A DNA stretch of 64,000 nt from Ottelia alismoides (GCA_037367405.1 JAZKJV010004140.1:620001-684000); one strand, 5' to 3'. Numbered from the stretch's first letter, positions 34,880-46,452 are shown. Made by a program: numbers and translations. The notes: generated by a model from the sequence alone, not told the origin.

Positions 34880-35300
34880 CATCCCGTTTATTTGTTCTTA
34901 GTTGTCTTAATGTTGGTGCACTCCCGAGTCTGATCGATTTTTTTCAAGGTGTTCAGAGAAGATTCCAACGGACTCAAGATGAGCCCATGTATATGTTTCA
35001 AGATTATATAAGAAGTCATATATTCTATGTTCCATGGTGAGAGCAGCAGGAAATGGAACAATGCGGAGAATATCTCAATCAATGGTCAGTGCATGTCCCG
35101 CATATTTGTTCTCAATTAACTTGATGTTGGTGCATTATTGTGTTAGGTTGATTTGATGAAAGTGGTCAAAGGAGATTTCGGCTGACTCAAGATGCACCTA
35201 TGAATATGTCTCGAGATCATATAAGAAATCATGTATTTGATGTTCCATGGTGAGAGCAGCGGGAGATGGAGCAGTGGGGAGAGTCTCTGAACCAATTGTC
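34880..35300 (-). repeat. About 214-bp tandem duplication inside element B
   Basis: The words 'tttgttct' (34891, 35105) and 'tccatggtgagagcagc' (35031, 35244) repeat at an offset of 213-214 bp, with the text between them alignable. The two units differ at many positions, so the duplication is old. It lies between ORF-X and the protease-like frame and disrupts the small acidic frame that element A keeps at 13997-14308. Confidence 0.7.
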
Positions 35301-35385
35301 AGTTTAAAAGGTGCTATCTTAGTTGTAGCAGCGAGGTAGGGCTCTTCTACCGCTTGGTGGTTACGACTGTTGACGGCTTCTTGGG

Positions 35386-35958
35386 TCACCTCAGAATATC
35401 ATATTTCCTCAAAGACTGGGTGAGACCGAAGTGCTCCCAATGTTGTAAAATTGATTTCCTTAGTTTGCACTCAATAATTGCCTTAGTCAATTCCAAGAAT
35501 GGCTTTCTGAGAATGATTGGAGAATGGTTGAATTCTCCTTGATGCTCAATATCATTGATCGTGAAGTACAATTTGAGTGGAGCACCTTTGAATGTAACGA
35601 TGACTGGAATGGTTCCTCTCGGCTGCTTTATAGATCGATCAGCCAGTTGAATAATCTCTCTTATGTTCCTAATAGGTCTGAGTTTAAACCTGTCAAATAT
35701 AGAGGTCGAGAGGATATTGATTGGTGAGTCGTCATCGATTCGAGCATTATGGGTAAATATTGTGTCTTTGATTCCACAGTCAAATCTGGGCAACCACTTC
35801 ACTCTGCAGCTCTTGATCTTTCTCCTCAACATCAAGGAGGTGGCCATTGACAACATATGTCTTTCAATTTTCATTCTCGTCCTTCCTGGCTTTTTCATCA
35901 TTAATTTTCTCATTATAATTCCTTTAAGGTCAGGGAAGTGCTCAATGGCCTGTATCAA
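35386..35958 (-). CDS. Athila-type retropepsin-like protein with altered active site (element B)
   Basis: 190 codons. N-terminal basic linker (MKKPGRTRMKIERHMLS), then from about residue 73 the protease-like fold: ARIDDDSPINILSTSIFDRF, IIQLADRSIKQPRGTI, a middle strand with FTINDIE and the IILRKPFLE segment (family ILGRPFL). The active-site Gly is missing (D-D-D-S), as in element A. The linker and flanks match A at 14843-14950, where the frame is cut by a stop. Compared with a full Athila Gag-Pol, only the gag-protease junction survives; RT does not follow. Confidence 0.72.
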   Translation of the reverse strand: MIQAIEHFPDLKGIIMRKLMMKKPGRTRMKIERHMLSMATSLMLRRKIKSCRVKWLPRFDCGIKDTIFTHNARIDDDSPINILSTSIFDRFKLRPIRNIREIIQLADRSIKQPRGTIPVIVTFKGAPLKLYFTINDIEHQGEFNHSPIILRKPFLELTKAIIECKLRKSILQHWEHFGLTQSLRKYDILR

Positions 35959-38900
35959 GGGAAGTTTAAAATCAATCTATTCTCTAGTGCTTCCCTTAAA
36001 GAAGGATCCAAATTCGTCAAATCTTTTAACTTTCAATTTTTATGAATTTTTCTGGATTTTAGATTTTTTTTGAGTGTTTTTGAAAATTTCGAATTTTTTG
36101 GTGTTCTCGATTTGGTGTGGTGGTGTGGTGCTTTCCGTAGATGATGAAGGGTTTTGATTCCCTGAGTAAAAGTTAGAATCAAAGTCATCCCTAGGGGAGT
36201 AACATGTAGAGGTGTCGTTATTAGGTTCGTCCTTAGGGTGAACATATTCTATGGGTTTCTGAATATCCTCGGGGATCTCAACATTGATCCAATTATTTCA
36301 TCTCCACTTCCATACCCGAGCTTCCATAAAATTAATGTATTCGGTCAGTGAAATTTCTAAATTTATCCTCAATTAATTTATATCTCTTACTTATCCTCGA
36401 AATGTCATCCTCCAAAGAATTTTTAGGATCAATCATGGAGCGGTCTGTGTGGTTTTCGGAGTATTCTCTCATTTTACAACATGAGATCTAGTCATTTCAT
36501 CTTCCATTTCATGTATGAGCTAGGAGAAGATTCTCTTGGAATATCTATTATATGATTGTTATCTTTTGAAATTTTCTCCTCAAAAATCATGGAAGGAATC
36601 TGCTCGATAGGTAGGAAACCATAGGTCTCATACTCAACTTGGTGTTATTCAAGTATGTATAGTTGGTTTGAGTAGAGATTGTGTTCATGGCAGTTGATCG
36701 ATCCCTCAAATATTGAAGTCATCATACAGGGTTTATGTATGTTGATAGCATCAGTCTAGTCTCTTGTATGTGTGTTCTGTCTGAAAGAATGACATGCATG
36801 ATTTTCATAAAGAGTATGATCATAAGGGTCAATCCAATATGTATAATCAGCATGTGCAGATCCCTTCATTTGGTTTGATCGATCCATCGTGCTATTCCCG
36901 AAGGTCTAATCTAGATATGCATCTATAAAGTGTCGACCTATCCCAACATTGTGATGAGGAGAGAATGTAGTCGGGTGGAATTGTTTTCTCGACCAGTCAA
37001 AAGTGGTGTGGTCTTCAAATAGTTCATGAGTTTTGATGAGAAATGGGTCAATCCAAGATGGTAGCTTCTTATTTTGGTCTAGGGTGGGGGAGGGGGAAGA
37101 TCAGAAGAGGTATTAAATTCTATCAAATGATAAAAGAAAATTGTAATGGAATTATAGAGTGGGTTGGATACATCCTATGGTGAGAGTCTCCTATGAATGA
37201 AGTATTGACAATTACAGAGTATGAAGGATTGATTCTATGATCAGAATATAGAGGGTCGGCGTAATAAGTGGGGATCTTAGTCACATGTTTGTCTGTATGA
37301 TCCGAATATAATTGTCATTCAAGGAGTAGACTGGACTTGTATATTGGACTGGAACTATTTGTGAGTGAGAGTCTCCTACGAAAGTTGGGGTATGTATGGT
37401 TGAAGGGAGTTTTGAAGCTTTAGTTTTGATTGAGACAAATTTATTTTCATAGTATAAATCTCATGGGTACTCATCATCTTTGAAGAGGGTGTGTGAGTTG
37501 TCATGTCATATTTTGGTTGAAAATGTTCGTGTATGGAATACTCAATAGTAGAAACCCTAAATTTTAGATCAAGGAGAGCGATGGCACAAGTGTGTGTTTT
37601 TTGAAATTCGAGATTGGTTCACGCACACCAATGCAAACACAAATCAAACCCCATGTTCACCAACTCACACAATGAGGACCGTGAGAGTTCGGCCAACTAT
37701 CTTGCCAATTTTAGTTGGTGATAAATTCAATCTTGGAAAAGATTTAGGGAGTTGTTAGTTGCTGGAGATTTTCTTAAAGACTACCCCGTATTCCAATGAC
37801 TAGTTGCACCTACTTTCAGCAAGTATAGGTGTAAGTACGAACCGTAAAATGGCTACCCATTGCTTAAGGACAGAGCCTTGCATAGTGTCCTTTAAACCAC
37901 CCACTTTACTAAGGAAATCCAGATCGTTTACTAGCTACCCATATTTTCTCACTGAGAAGTAGCTAATCATTTTATAGAATTAGTAATCTGAACAAAGATT
38001 CTGGATCTGGGCTCTAATCTTAAGTGTCATCTCTCTCTCACTCAGACAGATAAATAAAACCAAGGATGGGATTTCTCTCCTGTAAAAATTCTTGATTTTA
38101 TAAGTTAATTAAAATCGACTTTGTTTAGAAGTCCAATTTCATTGAGGTGATCACTGAAGAGTTAGGTGAGCACAAATACACATCTACCATCCAATCCCAA
38201 TTTTCTTTGAAATTTACATGATAAAACAAGATGGAGAAATTCAAGAAAAGCCGATGCACATGAAACAATGATGCATGCTTAGATAGAAGACTTACAGTAA
38301 TTCCTCACAATCTCCCTGTGGGATGCAATACAAGAATTGAAAATTATTCTACATGAATGCGAGCCAACAAAACTGCAACTAGAAGAAAGTTATATTAGAC
38401 GTGAAGAATTGAGTTAGATTTTTTATTAAATTGAATTATCTAATATGTGTCTTGATTAATGTCAAGTGTAGTCCAAGGTTTTACGAGCAAAATCAAAAAA
38501 TCCTAGAAGCTCTAATAGTTGTCTATGCAGGTATAACCTACGAGCCACTCAAGTTGGGACCTACCCTCACTGGAGAGTGAAACAGGCCATGACACACCAA
38601 AGAGAAAGTTCAAGATCTTATTACATACGCGAGAGTCCAAACAGACACCGTTGTAAATGAGAAATTTATTACAAAAATTAAAATTGTAGAAAATAAATTC
38701 CTAGACATCAATCTTAATTTTAATGCTGATTTACGATCGATGAAGATGCATCTACTCGAGAGAACTGCTCCATGGGCGTCGGGTACCTCGCATGAAAAAT
38801 AAGAGAGAGTGTGTAAGAGAGTGACATAAAAAATTAATCAAAAATAAAATAAGAGAATAAATGCTGAATATAAAATAAAAATAAATGCATGAAAGAAAAA

Positions 38901-38992
38901 ATTATGGAAAGCTTACAGTGATGAGGTTCGAGGGTCAGACTACCCGAATAGGCGTTACACTAACTTTCTAGACAAAACCTAACATGTTTGCA
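35959..38992 (-). mobile_element. 5' leader / gag-position region of element B
   Basis: Three kilobases after the primer site with no convincing frame. The longest minus-strand frame (36033-36245) is a Thr/Lys-rich 70 codons with no gag motif. Patches align with A 15000-17360, such as the words around 'gagcctcatatgacgg'/'gatctagtcatttc' and the 'gttgtaaaat' primer-proximal part. Confidence 0.5.
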
Positions 38993-39010
38993 TCCCTGGC
39001 AATGACGCCA
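38993..39010 (-). other. Primer-binding site of element B (tRNA-Asp type)
   Basis: Minus-strand TGGCGTCATTGCCAGGGA, two bases after the LTR end. It matches the tRNA-Asp complement TGGCGCCGTTGCCGGGGA at 15 of 18 positions, the three differences being transitions. Confidence 0.8.
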
Positions 39011-40999
39011 TCTGAAGAGTCCAAAAATACCCTCTTTAAATGATGTGAATTATTGTTTCAAAAATCAATGTGTCATTTCATTGTAGGTGGGTATTCAGAA
39101 TAGATCAAGAAATAACCACAATCAATTTATTCAATTTTTAATCGATGTGGCTTTATGTTTATTTTACTTGGGTAAGTCCCAAGGTCGAACTCAAGAAGGC
39201 AAAGGAACAACTTAGAATTTTATCTATCTAAGTTCATGCATAGTTTTTGAGGCGGTATTTTTTTGGTATTTTTAATGTAATTTTAGAATGTAAGATGCAA
39301 ATGTGGCCAATTATAGGGAATAAAATGCAATTTCAATCAAACTAAGTCCAAAAATTCAGAAACTTGGCCAAGAGGTAAATAATGATGAAATAAATGTTTT
39401 TTTTTGGAATTTTTAGATGTAGGATAATATTTAATGAATTTATGAATGCAAATGGCAGGAATTTCAATAATTAATTGTAGTAAATATTAAACCTATTTAT
39501 TTTCAAAGAGTAAAATTATCCAAGATCTATCATTAGGTGATATATCTCAGAAAAATCCTAAACCCTAGAATACCAGGTTTAATTCCTATTAAAAATTAAA
39601 GATTGAAAACTACAAAATGATTTTTATAGAGAAAACCATGCAAGCAAATGCAATTCTTTTTGGACAAAATGTGAAATACAATTAATTCTATGATCTTTGA
39701 ATTTTTAGCAATTTTTGGAGCTAAAGTTAATTAATTATAAGTTTCTAAGCACGAATTGGGTAAAATATACAAAAATTCACAAGAATAATTATTATTAAAT
39801 ACCCACAACGTGTAAAAATATAACAATCATGTCATAATGTAGAGAATTAATTCAATAACACAATGCTATTTTAAATAAGAAAATGATGCAATGTAGAGGT
39901 TCAAAGTACAAAATAAATAGAGGGATTTGTTTGCAAAATTACAATAACTATCAATTCATATGAACAATGTAGAAGAGGGACTAAAGAAGAATAATCATGC
40001 CCTCTGATGGTCTCTATGCAAAAATTCCAAGAGAGCTTGTGCTATGCATGCGCCCCTTGGTCGGCGAGGTAGATTTGGAATTAAGTGGTCCTCTCGGGGA
40101 ATCTTATAAATTTCTTATGAGGGGAGTGTAAAAAGCACATGCACCCCTCCCCTCATCCTTCAAGCCTTGGTTGAGGAACATGTCTAGGCGTAGCTCATGT
40201 GCTGACACAACAGCGAACTCATGTGGCCGACACACGACCAACCGGCGTCGGTGGTGGAGCTGATGGTGTCGGGGTGATTGTCCTGGAGGTGGTTCTGCGG
40301 TAGGCCTCCTGGAGATGAAACTCGTGGGTGAGGAGCCCCCTCGATGATGGTTGTGAAGGCCAAGGTCGATGAAGTCTGGAGCGTGCATCACGACTAGAAG
40401 TGGCTGGAGTCGCGGGCGACGTAGAAGAGTGTGGTGGGCAAAATCAAGAGGTAGAGGAAGATGGAGATGGCTCCTGGTTATTTCCAGGAGGCATCGAGGA
40501 AGAGCAGTTCAAGATCGAGGGCTGGAGGAGAAGCCTCTATTGTCATAGCATAAAGAGAGCCAAGGTTCTGCCTTCTTGAGAAAGGCTGACCTCTGGTGAA
40601 GAGCTCGATGAAGACCTGTTGCTCGGAGAAGGGGCATGCTAGTGACAAGGCTTTGGTAGCAAAGGAGGACTCTGGTTGATCAAGGAGAGGGCCACTACAG
40701 TACTCGAGGATGGCAAACAAGAGATGATGACACGAGGTAAATCAGGGGGCAGAGATTGGGTAGAATAGATCGAAGTGTACGACGGAATAGTCAAGAGGAA
40801 ATGTAAAAGATGAGGTGGTTATCAAAAATAGAGAGCCTGAGCTAGCAGTTGCACATCGTAGGTACGAGCTACAACGGTCGAAGTTTGTTGGATCTTGCTG
40901 CAGGCCTAGGAGGTGATGCGAGATCTGTCACCTCTGATGGTGGTTGTTCTCTTTCTCTGTTGCGTATCAGTGGATGTTGATGAAGTCAAAGAGTTCTGG

Positions 41000-41008
41000 T
41001 TTATATAG
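41000..41008 (-). promoter_or_regulatory. TATA box, downstream copy (B 5' LTR)
   Basis: Minus-strand 'ctatataaacc' in the duplicated unit nearer the element's interior. Its twin is at 41265-41273. Confidence 0.6.
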
Positions 41009-41264
41009 GAGAGGGAAGGCATGTTGGAGATCGAAGCACGGGTGATGGCGGTGTCGCATGGTCGAAGGAGGCGAGATGAAAATTTGATGGAGATTGGGGA
41101 TGCCAATCACAAGGAGAATCGCATGTTGATTGGGGAAGGATGGCTATGGAGGGTAGGCGGCGCGATGGGCTGCAATTCGCGGGGAGGTGATGGCGAAGAT
41201 TGTGATGGTTGTTCTCTTTCTCTGTTGTGTATCAGTAGATGTTGATGACATCGGAGGGTTTTGG

Positions 41265-41273
41265 TTTATATAG
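41265..41273 (-). promoter_or_regulatory. TATA box, upstream copy (B 5' LTR)
   Basis: Second 'ctatataaacc' on the minus strand, 265 bp upstream of the other. A start here would yield a transcript 265 bp longer that runs through the other promoter copy. Confidence 0.6.
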
Positions 41274-41753
41274 GAGAGGGAAGGCACATCGGAGATGGAA
41301 GCTCGGGTGATGGCGGTGTCGTATGGTCGAAGGAGGTGATATGAAGATATGATGGAGATTGGGGATGCCAATCACAAGGAGAATCACGTGATTCACTGGG
41401 GAAGGACGGCTATGGAGGGTAGGCTGTGTGATGGGATGCGATTCGCGCGGAGGTGATGGCGAAGATCACGGAGGGGCGACGGCTGATCTAGGTAGCGGCA
41501 AGATTGGCCGCGATTCACAATGGAGCATATTGGGAAAGTGGAAGAGAGAGGGTGGAGGAAGGAGAAGTAGTGGCCATCCGATTGGTCGAGATCGGACAAC
41601 CCAGGTCCTGCCACGTGGTTTGAATTAAGAAAGTGGGAGGTGGAGCACGTGCAAGGCACGTGTGCAGGAGGCACGTGCGAGATTTTTTATTATTTTTATT
41701 TAAAATTAATTAATTTTTTTATAAAATAAATAAATAATAAATGTGAAAGTGAG

Positions 41754-41786
41754 TGACACGTGGTGGCTCCTGGAGCTGCCACGTGT
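41754..41786. promoter_or_regulatory. G-box palindrome (B 5' LTR)
   Basis: GACACGTGGTGGCTCC and GGAGCTGCCACGTGTT, two CACGTG cores in near-perfect inverted arms. It is about 485 bp upstream of the upstream TATA copy on the minus strand. Confidence 0.7.
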
Positions 41787-42816
41787 TAGCTCAGGAAATT
41801 CAGAAATAAAAAGAAAAGAAAAAAAGGAGAGAAATAGCAAACTACCTCGAATCGAAAATGTCTTTCCGAAAGTTGCTCATCTCGATGACATCTACAACTT
41901 TCATGAAGGAACAAAAATCAACATAAGTCGTTTGGGTAAAGAGATGTTTTTAGGGCACTCCATGTACATAAAATACCTTGATTTTGGGGTTCTATATTTT
42001 TTTTTGTCATTCATAAATAAGATAAAAATTAGGAAAAATTATGATTATCAAAGATAAATATTTACACATTAATCTAATTTTTGAATTTGTATTATTTAAG
42101 AAAATTAAGAAATCAACTAAAGTACGAAAAGACAACTTTTGTACAGATAGTTGGTGAATACTTTGACTCAGTTAGTTTCTTTCATTTCGAGCTCAATTTG
42201 AATTTGGATTTTTATTCATTTTAATAAAGATTTTATCAAAGAAATGAATGAAAAAATAAAATACAATAATTTAACTATGCACATAAATTAATAGGTCAAA
42301 AATCGTTAAAATAAAAAATGTACAAAAGAGGCCCAAAACCCAACTTTCACATATGAGCTCTGATTCACTTGAACATAATCTTGCTTTGAAGGCAATTAAA
42401 TGTCCATTAGTTCAAAAGTGAGTACGTTCAAATTAGACACTAGATGAGGAAGATATCGATGTTTTGTTTGAGAATCCTGAAATTAGGATTTGGGTTTCTG
42501 GTCCACTTATTTGTGTTAGTGGTTTTTTTGTATTTTTAATCTATTCTTGTTAGTAATATGTGCACAATGGAGGTGGTTTCAGGTGATTTGGAGTTAGCAT
42601 GAATAAGTTAAAAATCGAAGAAGTTAGGCTAATTTATAGGTCAATTAAGCTAGGATTTTTGGCTCCTTATTTGATGCAATTATGAATGATAAAATGCAAT
42701 TATTATTTATACATGCATGAATGGTAATTATGTAATATAATTGAAGAAATGTCGATGAATTTTGGGTATCTGAGCTTAATTAATATCTTTTAGAGTGATG
42801 AATCTGAGATTCATCA

Positions 42817-43250
42817 TGTCTATATCATGACAGCATACAACATTTGTCTTGATTATCTCGATCACGTTAAGTCAAATCTTTTACCTAACTTATCTAACAC
42901 CTATTGATCTCTATTCCTATGCAGAGGACATGCATCAGGAGGTCAGTTAGATATCAACCCATTTGAGAAAGGATTGCCATCTCCTACTCAGGTTGGAGAT
43001 CCACTCTTAATAAGAACTTAAAGGTGCTTGATGAGTTATCAATCTAACTCTTTAGAAATTCATACAAGCGCTAGCCTTTATGATTCAATTAAATCAATAG
43101 CTATATGATCATTAAGATAGTCATGGTACAAAATCTTACTTTTAAAGGGACCTATTATGCAAATTAGTTATTCTTTATTTCAAATTAGTGAATGATATTT
43201 GCGTAAACATATTTTTCATATTGGCTCATCGTAGGCTCGCATGTCCAGTA
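42817..43250 (-). repeat. C1 5' LTR, second piece
   Basis: Resumes 'tgtctatatcatgacagcatac', which in C3 follows 'tgtgcc' without a break, and runs to 'cgcatgtccagta', the LTR start on the minus strand (family TGTTGGACATGCGAGCC). Confidence 0.85.
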
Positions 43251-43794
43251 ACCACACCCTATTTTAATGTTGTATGTGCACTTTAAACAATGGTGCCATG
43301 TTTTCTTCTGTTTTAAGAATAAGAGAGGACAAAATTACTCTTATATTATTACAAGGAAGGAACACAGACACTGTTATTTGTAGTTAAGTTCTAATTCTAC
43401 TGTGGAAAATTGATTCAATGATTTACATATTGTTGTTTAATTAATTTAGAGTTGTGACTCAAATCTGTAACACTTCTTATTACAAAATAAGGAATTGGCT
43501 TAGACCTGCTTGAGAAAGACCTCTTTCGTCTGTTTCTTGACAAAATTATTTTGCTTTATATTTAAATTATTATATTCAAATCATGAGCTCATTTTGCACC
43601 CACTACAGCTCGAAATTTTATTCCTTTTATTACAATTGTTTACTCAGAGATGGAATCTTCTTCGTGGTGGTGATCAAGATCTTTCTATTGATGAAAGCTT
43701 TAACTGAAAATTCTCGTATATTAACTGAGTTAGCAATGTTGTATATAGACTTTAGGTTTCTATGCAGCCCTTGAACAACGAAACTAAGTCAGTC
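43251..43794. other. Unassigned spacer between C1 and G1
   Basis: 544 bp with no recognised repeat. Plus-strand frames at 43510-43707 and 43583-43774 overlap in two phases, are AT-rich and carry no domain. It may be the older sequence into which C1 and G1 inserted, or an unknown repeat. Confidence 0.4.
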
Positions 43795-45339
43795 TGTTAT
43801 ATCCCAGCCTTAAATCACATTGGTTAAACCACTTCACATCTTCTTCAACTCAAGAAGTCCGGTTTATAACTCCATCTCCAAGATGGTCTTCTCTATTACT
43901 TTTACTCCGGTCCTCAAGATATTTGTGTTATAAGCTATGCTATCAGTTTGTTGAATATTCCTAACAATTTAAGATTAGAGTTTGAGCCTTAGAAGCGTTG
44001 ACCAAATATCGAGTTGATCATTCTCATACGCATTCCTTAAATTTGAATGATTATTAAAAGCTTTAAATACTTAAGAAGTATTTCATGATGAATGAGTAGA
44101 TGAAGTTAGGTGCCGGCAAGGGAGGGGCATGAACCCTTGATGCCCCGGGAAGAAGCCTATATGGTCATGATCCCAATCGCTACTATGTAGCAGTGACGAT
44201 TAGAGGACACGTTGCTTGACACGCCGAGGAGTTCCCCCACGATGATCAGCCTTACACTTGCATGCCTTAAGCTTGATGCTTTGAATGCATGCCAAGTAGT
44301 CGTGGTTGATGGTCTAGTGTTTCGCTTGTTCACTTAGATTTAACACTCGTGTAATAGCTGATGTAGGATATATTGGTTAGTATTCTGAGTGGAAGCTCTA
44401 TGAGGGGAGTTCGGGTAAATTTAGTTAATGAAGTTGGGAGTAAAATACAAATCTCTTGTGCATAAGGAGGATTGGGTTACTCATGGTGATTTGGACTAAG
44501 GTAAGAATGATTTTATAATCTATGCTCTTACTTGTGCCCTATATCACATGGACTCTTACACGTGGGTAGTGGACTTGGGCGGTTCGTGATGATTCATGTG
44601 TTGGAAATCACTTTGGGAATCGAAGTTACAATCTTATAAGTGAAGCCAAGTGGATGCATTGCGAACTTAGTTAGGATGCAATACCCCACCGCATGCCTAA
44701 AGAGGTACCCCAACCCTAAGGACTTATTCTTGTCTTAGAGTTATAGTGTGAGGTGTCATTCGGACCAAGACCTTAGACTATTCATGAAGCTTGGGTGATC
44801 CATATCAAATAATAATGGTTAAAATTTATCTCGTTGTGAGGATGGTTTACAAGTTATTTCTTTTGCACACTTTTGAATTATATCTTGCCTGTTATAAATT
44901 TTATATCGTACCGAGCAACTTTGCTCATAACGTACCTACGTGTGGATCTGCAGGTTCTCAACAGAAGTGTGGTAGTTAATGACACTTGTTTACATGGAGC
45001 TACTTCTTTTTGTGCAGCTACATGGCTTCTTTTTTATGGTACAATTACTCATAGCTTTTACTATTTCTACTTAACTTTTATAACTTTAAGAGACATGAGA
45101 TGTATCATGCATGTATGGAATATTCTTTTAAACATACATATAATATATTTTGTGGACATGGGTGGGATTGTAATGAAATACAATGACAGTCAAGTTATGA
45201 ATGGATGGAAAATATTTAATTTCAATTATTTGTCATATTGTTCCTACTTTATATTTTAATGTGTAATTCAAATGTGAAAAAGGTGTGTGCATGGGATTGG
45301 GTTGTAGAGTATCTGGATCCTAGGGTGATGTACGTCACA
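43795..45339 (+). repeat. 5' LTR of Gypsy element G1 (Tekay/Del-like)
   Basis: Starts TGTTATATCCCAGCC and ends TACGTCACA, three bases before an initiator-Met primer site; 1545 bp. The phrase 'gagtatctggatcctaggg' near the end recurs near the end of the G2 LTR (60220-60241), so the two belong to one lineage. Plus-strand frames inside (44873-45259, 128 codons) are AT-driven and not shared. Confidence 0.75.
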
Positions 45340-45342
45340 GTT

Positions 45343-45354
45343 TGGTATCAGAGC
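45343..45354 (+). other. Primer-binding site of G1 (initiator-Met tRNA)
   Basis: TGGTATCAGAGC, the exact consensus complementary to plant initiator-Met tRNA, so the plus orientation of G1 is certain. Confidence 0.85.
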
Positions 45355-45533
45355 CGTGCTACTCCATTCCATTCCATTCATATCATTCTTAATTGGTATT
45401 CGGAATACAAAATAGTGTTGAGTGTCTTATGACCCATTAAGAATCAAAAGGAGAATTGCATAATTTATATCCAAATAGATATATATCTCTTAAATAAAAC
45501 GTGTATTAATGTTGTGGTTCTTTAAGCAGAACC

Positions 45534-46293
45534 ATGTTGCCTCATGTAGATCTAGATGTTGCGCAACAGCTGGCCATCCTTGTACAGGCCGTGCAAGGCA
45601 TCCAACAGTGCCAAGAGGCGATTGAGCAGCGATATAGCAGTAGGACTCCACCTCCTATTGTCTCTCTCACGATGGGGAAGAGATCATCGACCTATCATTC
45701 TCTGTAGAGCCTATGAAGATGGAGGATACTGATGCATTACAGAAGCATCAAAGCACATATACAGCATACCAACGGGCGATGGTACCTCAGTTCTTCGGTA
45801 CCACCACCCCTGAAGATGTAGAGTTGTGGATGGCACAAGTAGCAAAATTTCTGAGGATGATACATGCACCTTAGGATACTTAGGTATCATTTGTAGAGTA
45901 CTCGCTTGCTGGGTATGTAGAGCAGTGTTGGAATGCCCCCAAGGAGCACCTGACCGAGCCCATCACTTGTAAGTTCTTCTTCAACGAGTTCCGTCTAGAT
46001 TTCTACCCAGACCATTGAGTAGAAGATCAACGGAGAGAATTTGTTGAGCTGATGCAGGATTCGGTGACAACCTTAGAGTACCTGAACCAATACATAGAGT
46101 TGTATCGCCATTGCCCTGCTACGACATCTTACCTACTAGAGAATTTGCAAAAGTTCATCTGCTAGATGCGCAAGAAGGTTCAGGACGGACTTTCTACCTT
46201 GGTCCTTACCACCATTATGGAGGTTACTGTGAAGGCGATGAAGTGAGAGGATACATAATATTGATTACAAGGAGGTCAATCACAGCTACATCC
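45534..46293 (+). pseudogene. gag remnant of G1 (Retrotrans_gag family)
   Basis: From ATG at 45534 the frame reads VDLDVAQQLAILVQAVQGIQ, then PQFFGTTTPEDVELWMAQV, SFVEYSLAGY, EPITCKFFFNEFRLDFYPD, REFVELMQDSVTTLEYLNQY and an LQKFI helix. This is the order of the Retrotrans_gag capsid domain (P-x-F-x-G-x-x-D...W, W-x-x-F...F-x-x-x-[YF]-P, E-F-x-x-L-x-Q...V-x-E-Y). In-frame stops and one shift interrupt it. The zinc knuckle is not reached: solo LTR C3 cuts the frame at 46293, and the remaining 21 bp (48942-48962) end at C2. Confidence 0.75.
46289..46293. other. Target-site duplication of C3, left
   Basis: CATCC, identical to 48937-48941 on the other side of the solo LTR. Confidence 0.85.
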
Positions 46294-46452
46294 TGAAGGA
46301 TATGGTTAGATACCCAAGCGCATCACGGAAGCGTGAGCATCGTATCGAATATGATGAAGAACAACTAGTCGCACTAGTTAATCTATGCAGCAGAAATTAA
46401 TAAAAAAATCATGCGACGAAACCACATGATCCTAGAACACTTCTTAGATTGT

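Larger units (their letters stand above)
40942..41471 (-). repeat. 265-bp tandem duplication of the core promoter in the B 5' LTR
   Basis: 'ggttgttctctttctctgtt' starts at 40942 and again at 41207. 'ttatatagga' starts at 41001 and again at 41266. Both give an offset of 265 bp. Each unit holds a TATA box, the sequence just upstream and the GC-rich part of U3. The left LTR has only one unit, so the duplication arose in this LTR after insertion. Confidence 0.85.
29165..42816 (-). mobile_element. Element B: non-autonomous Athila-like Gypsy retrotransposon inserted in the C1 right LTR
   Basis: LTRs 29165-32509 and 39013-42816 enclose a 6.5-kb interior. The site is clean: C3 reads 'tgtgcctatatcatga' where C1 has TGCCA at the left flank and TGTCT at the right flank. 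Each is one change from TGCCT, a 5-bp target duplication. On the minus strand: 5' LTR, tRNA-Asp primer site (39010-38993), leader, protease-like frame (35958-35386), duplicated segment, ORF-X (34781-34443), hairpin array, PPT, 3' LTR. No reverse transcriptase or integrase was seen. Related to but distinct from element A: the LTR sequences differ strongly, while the interiors align. Confidence 0.88.
39013..42816 (-). repeat. Element B 5' LTR (right)
   Basis: 3804 bp, plus-strand start TGAAGAGTCC and end ATTCATCA. Longer than the left LTR because of a 265-bp tandem duplication (40942-41471) and an extra segment near 40470-40690. The G-box palindrome at 41754-41786 keeps both cores. Confidence 0.85.
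6026..43250 (-). mobile_element. Ancient Copia element C1, split by two nested Gypsy insertions
   Basis: Reconstructed from four LTR pieces and one interior. Left (3') LTR = 6026-7634 plus 20697-21675; interior = 21676-27069; right (5') LTR = 27070-29164 plus 42817-43250. Each LTR totals about 2.55 kb once the inserts are removed, matching solo LTR C3 (2643 bp) and the C2 3' LTR (about 2.6 kb). The flanks are TCCAC (6021-6025) and ACCAC (43251-43255), a 5-bp target duplication with one mismatch. The minus-strand order is LTR, initiator-Met primer site, gag/leader, integrase, reverse transcriptase, PPT, LTR, as in Copia. All frames are broken, so the element is long dead. Confidence 0.85.

Noticed and set aside
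44873..45259. 128-codon frame inside the G1 LTR
   Set aside because: Rich in Ile, Tyr, Phe and Leu because of AT content, lies wholly in an LTR, and is absent from the related G2 LTR.
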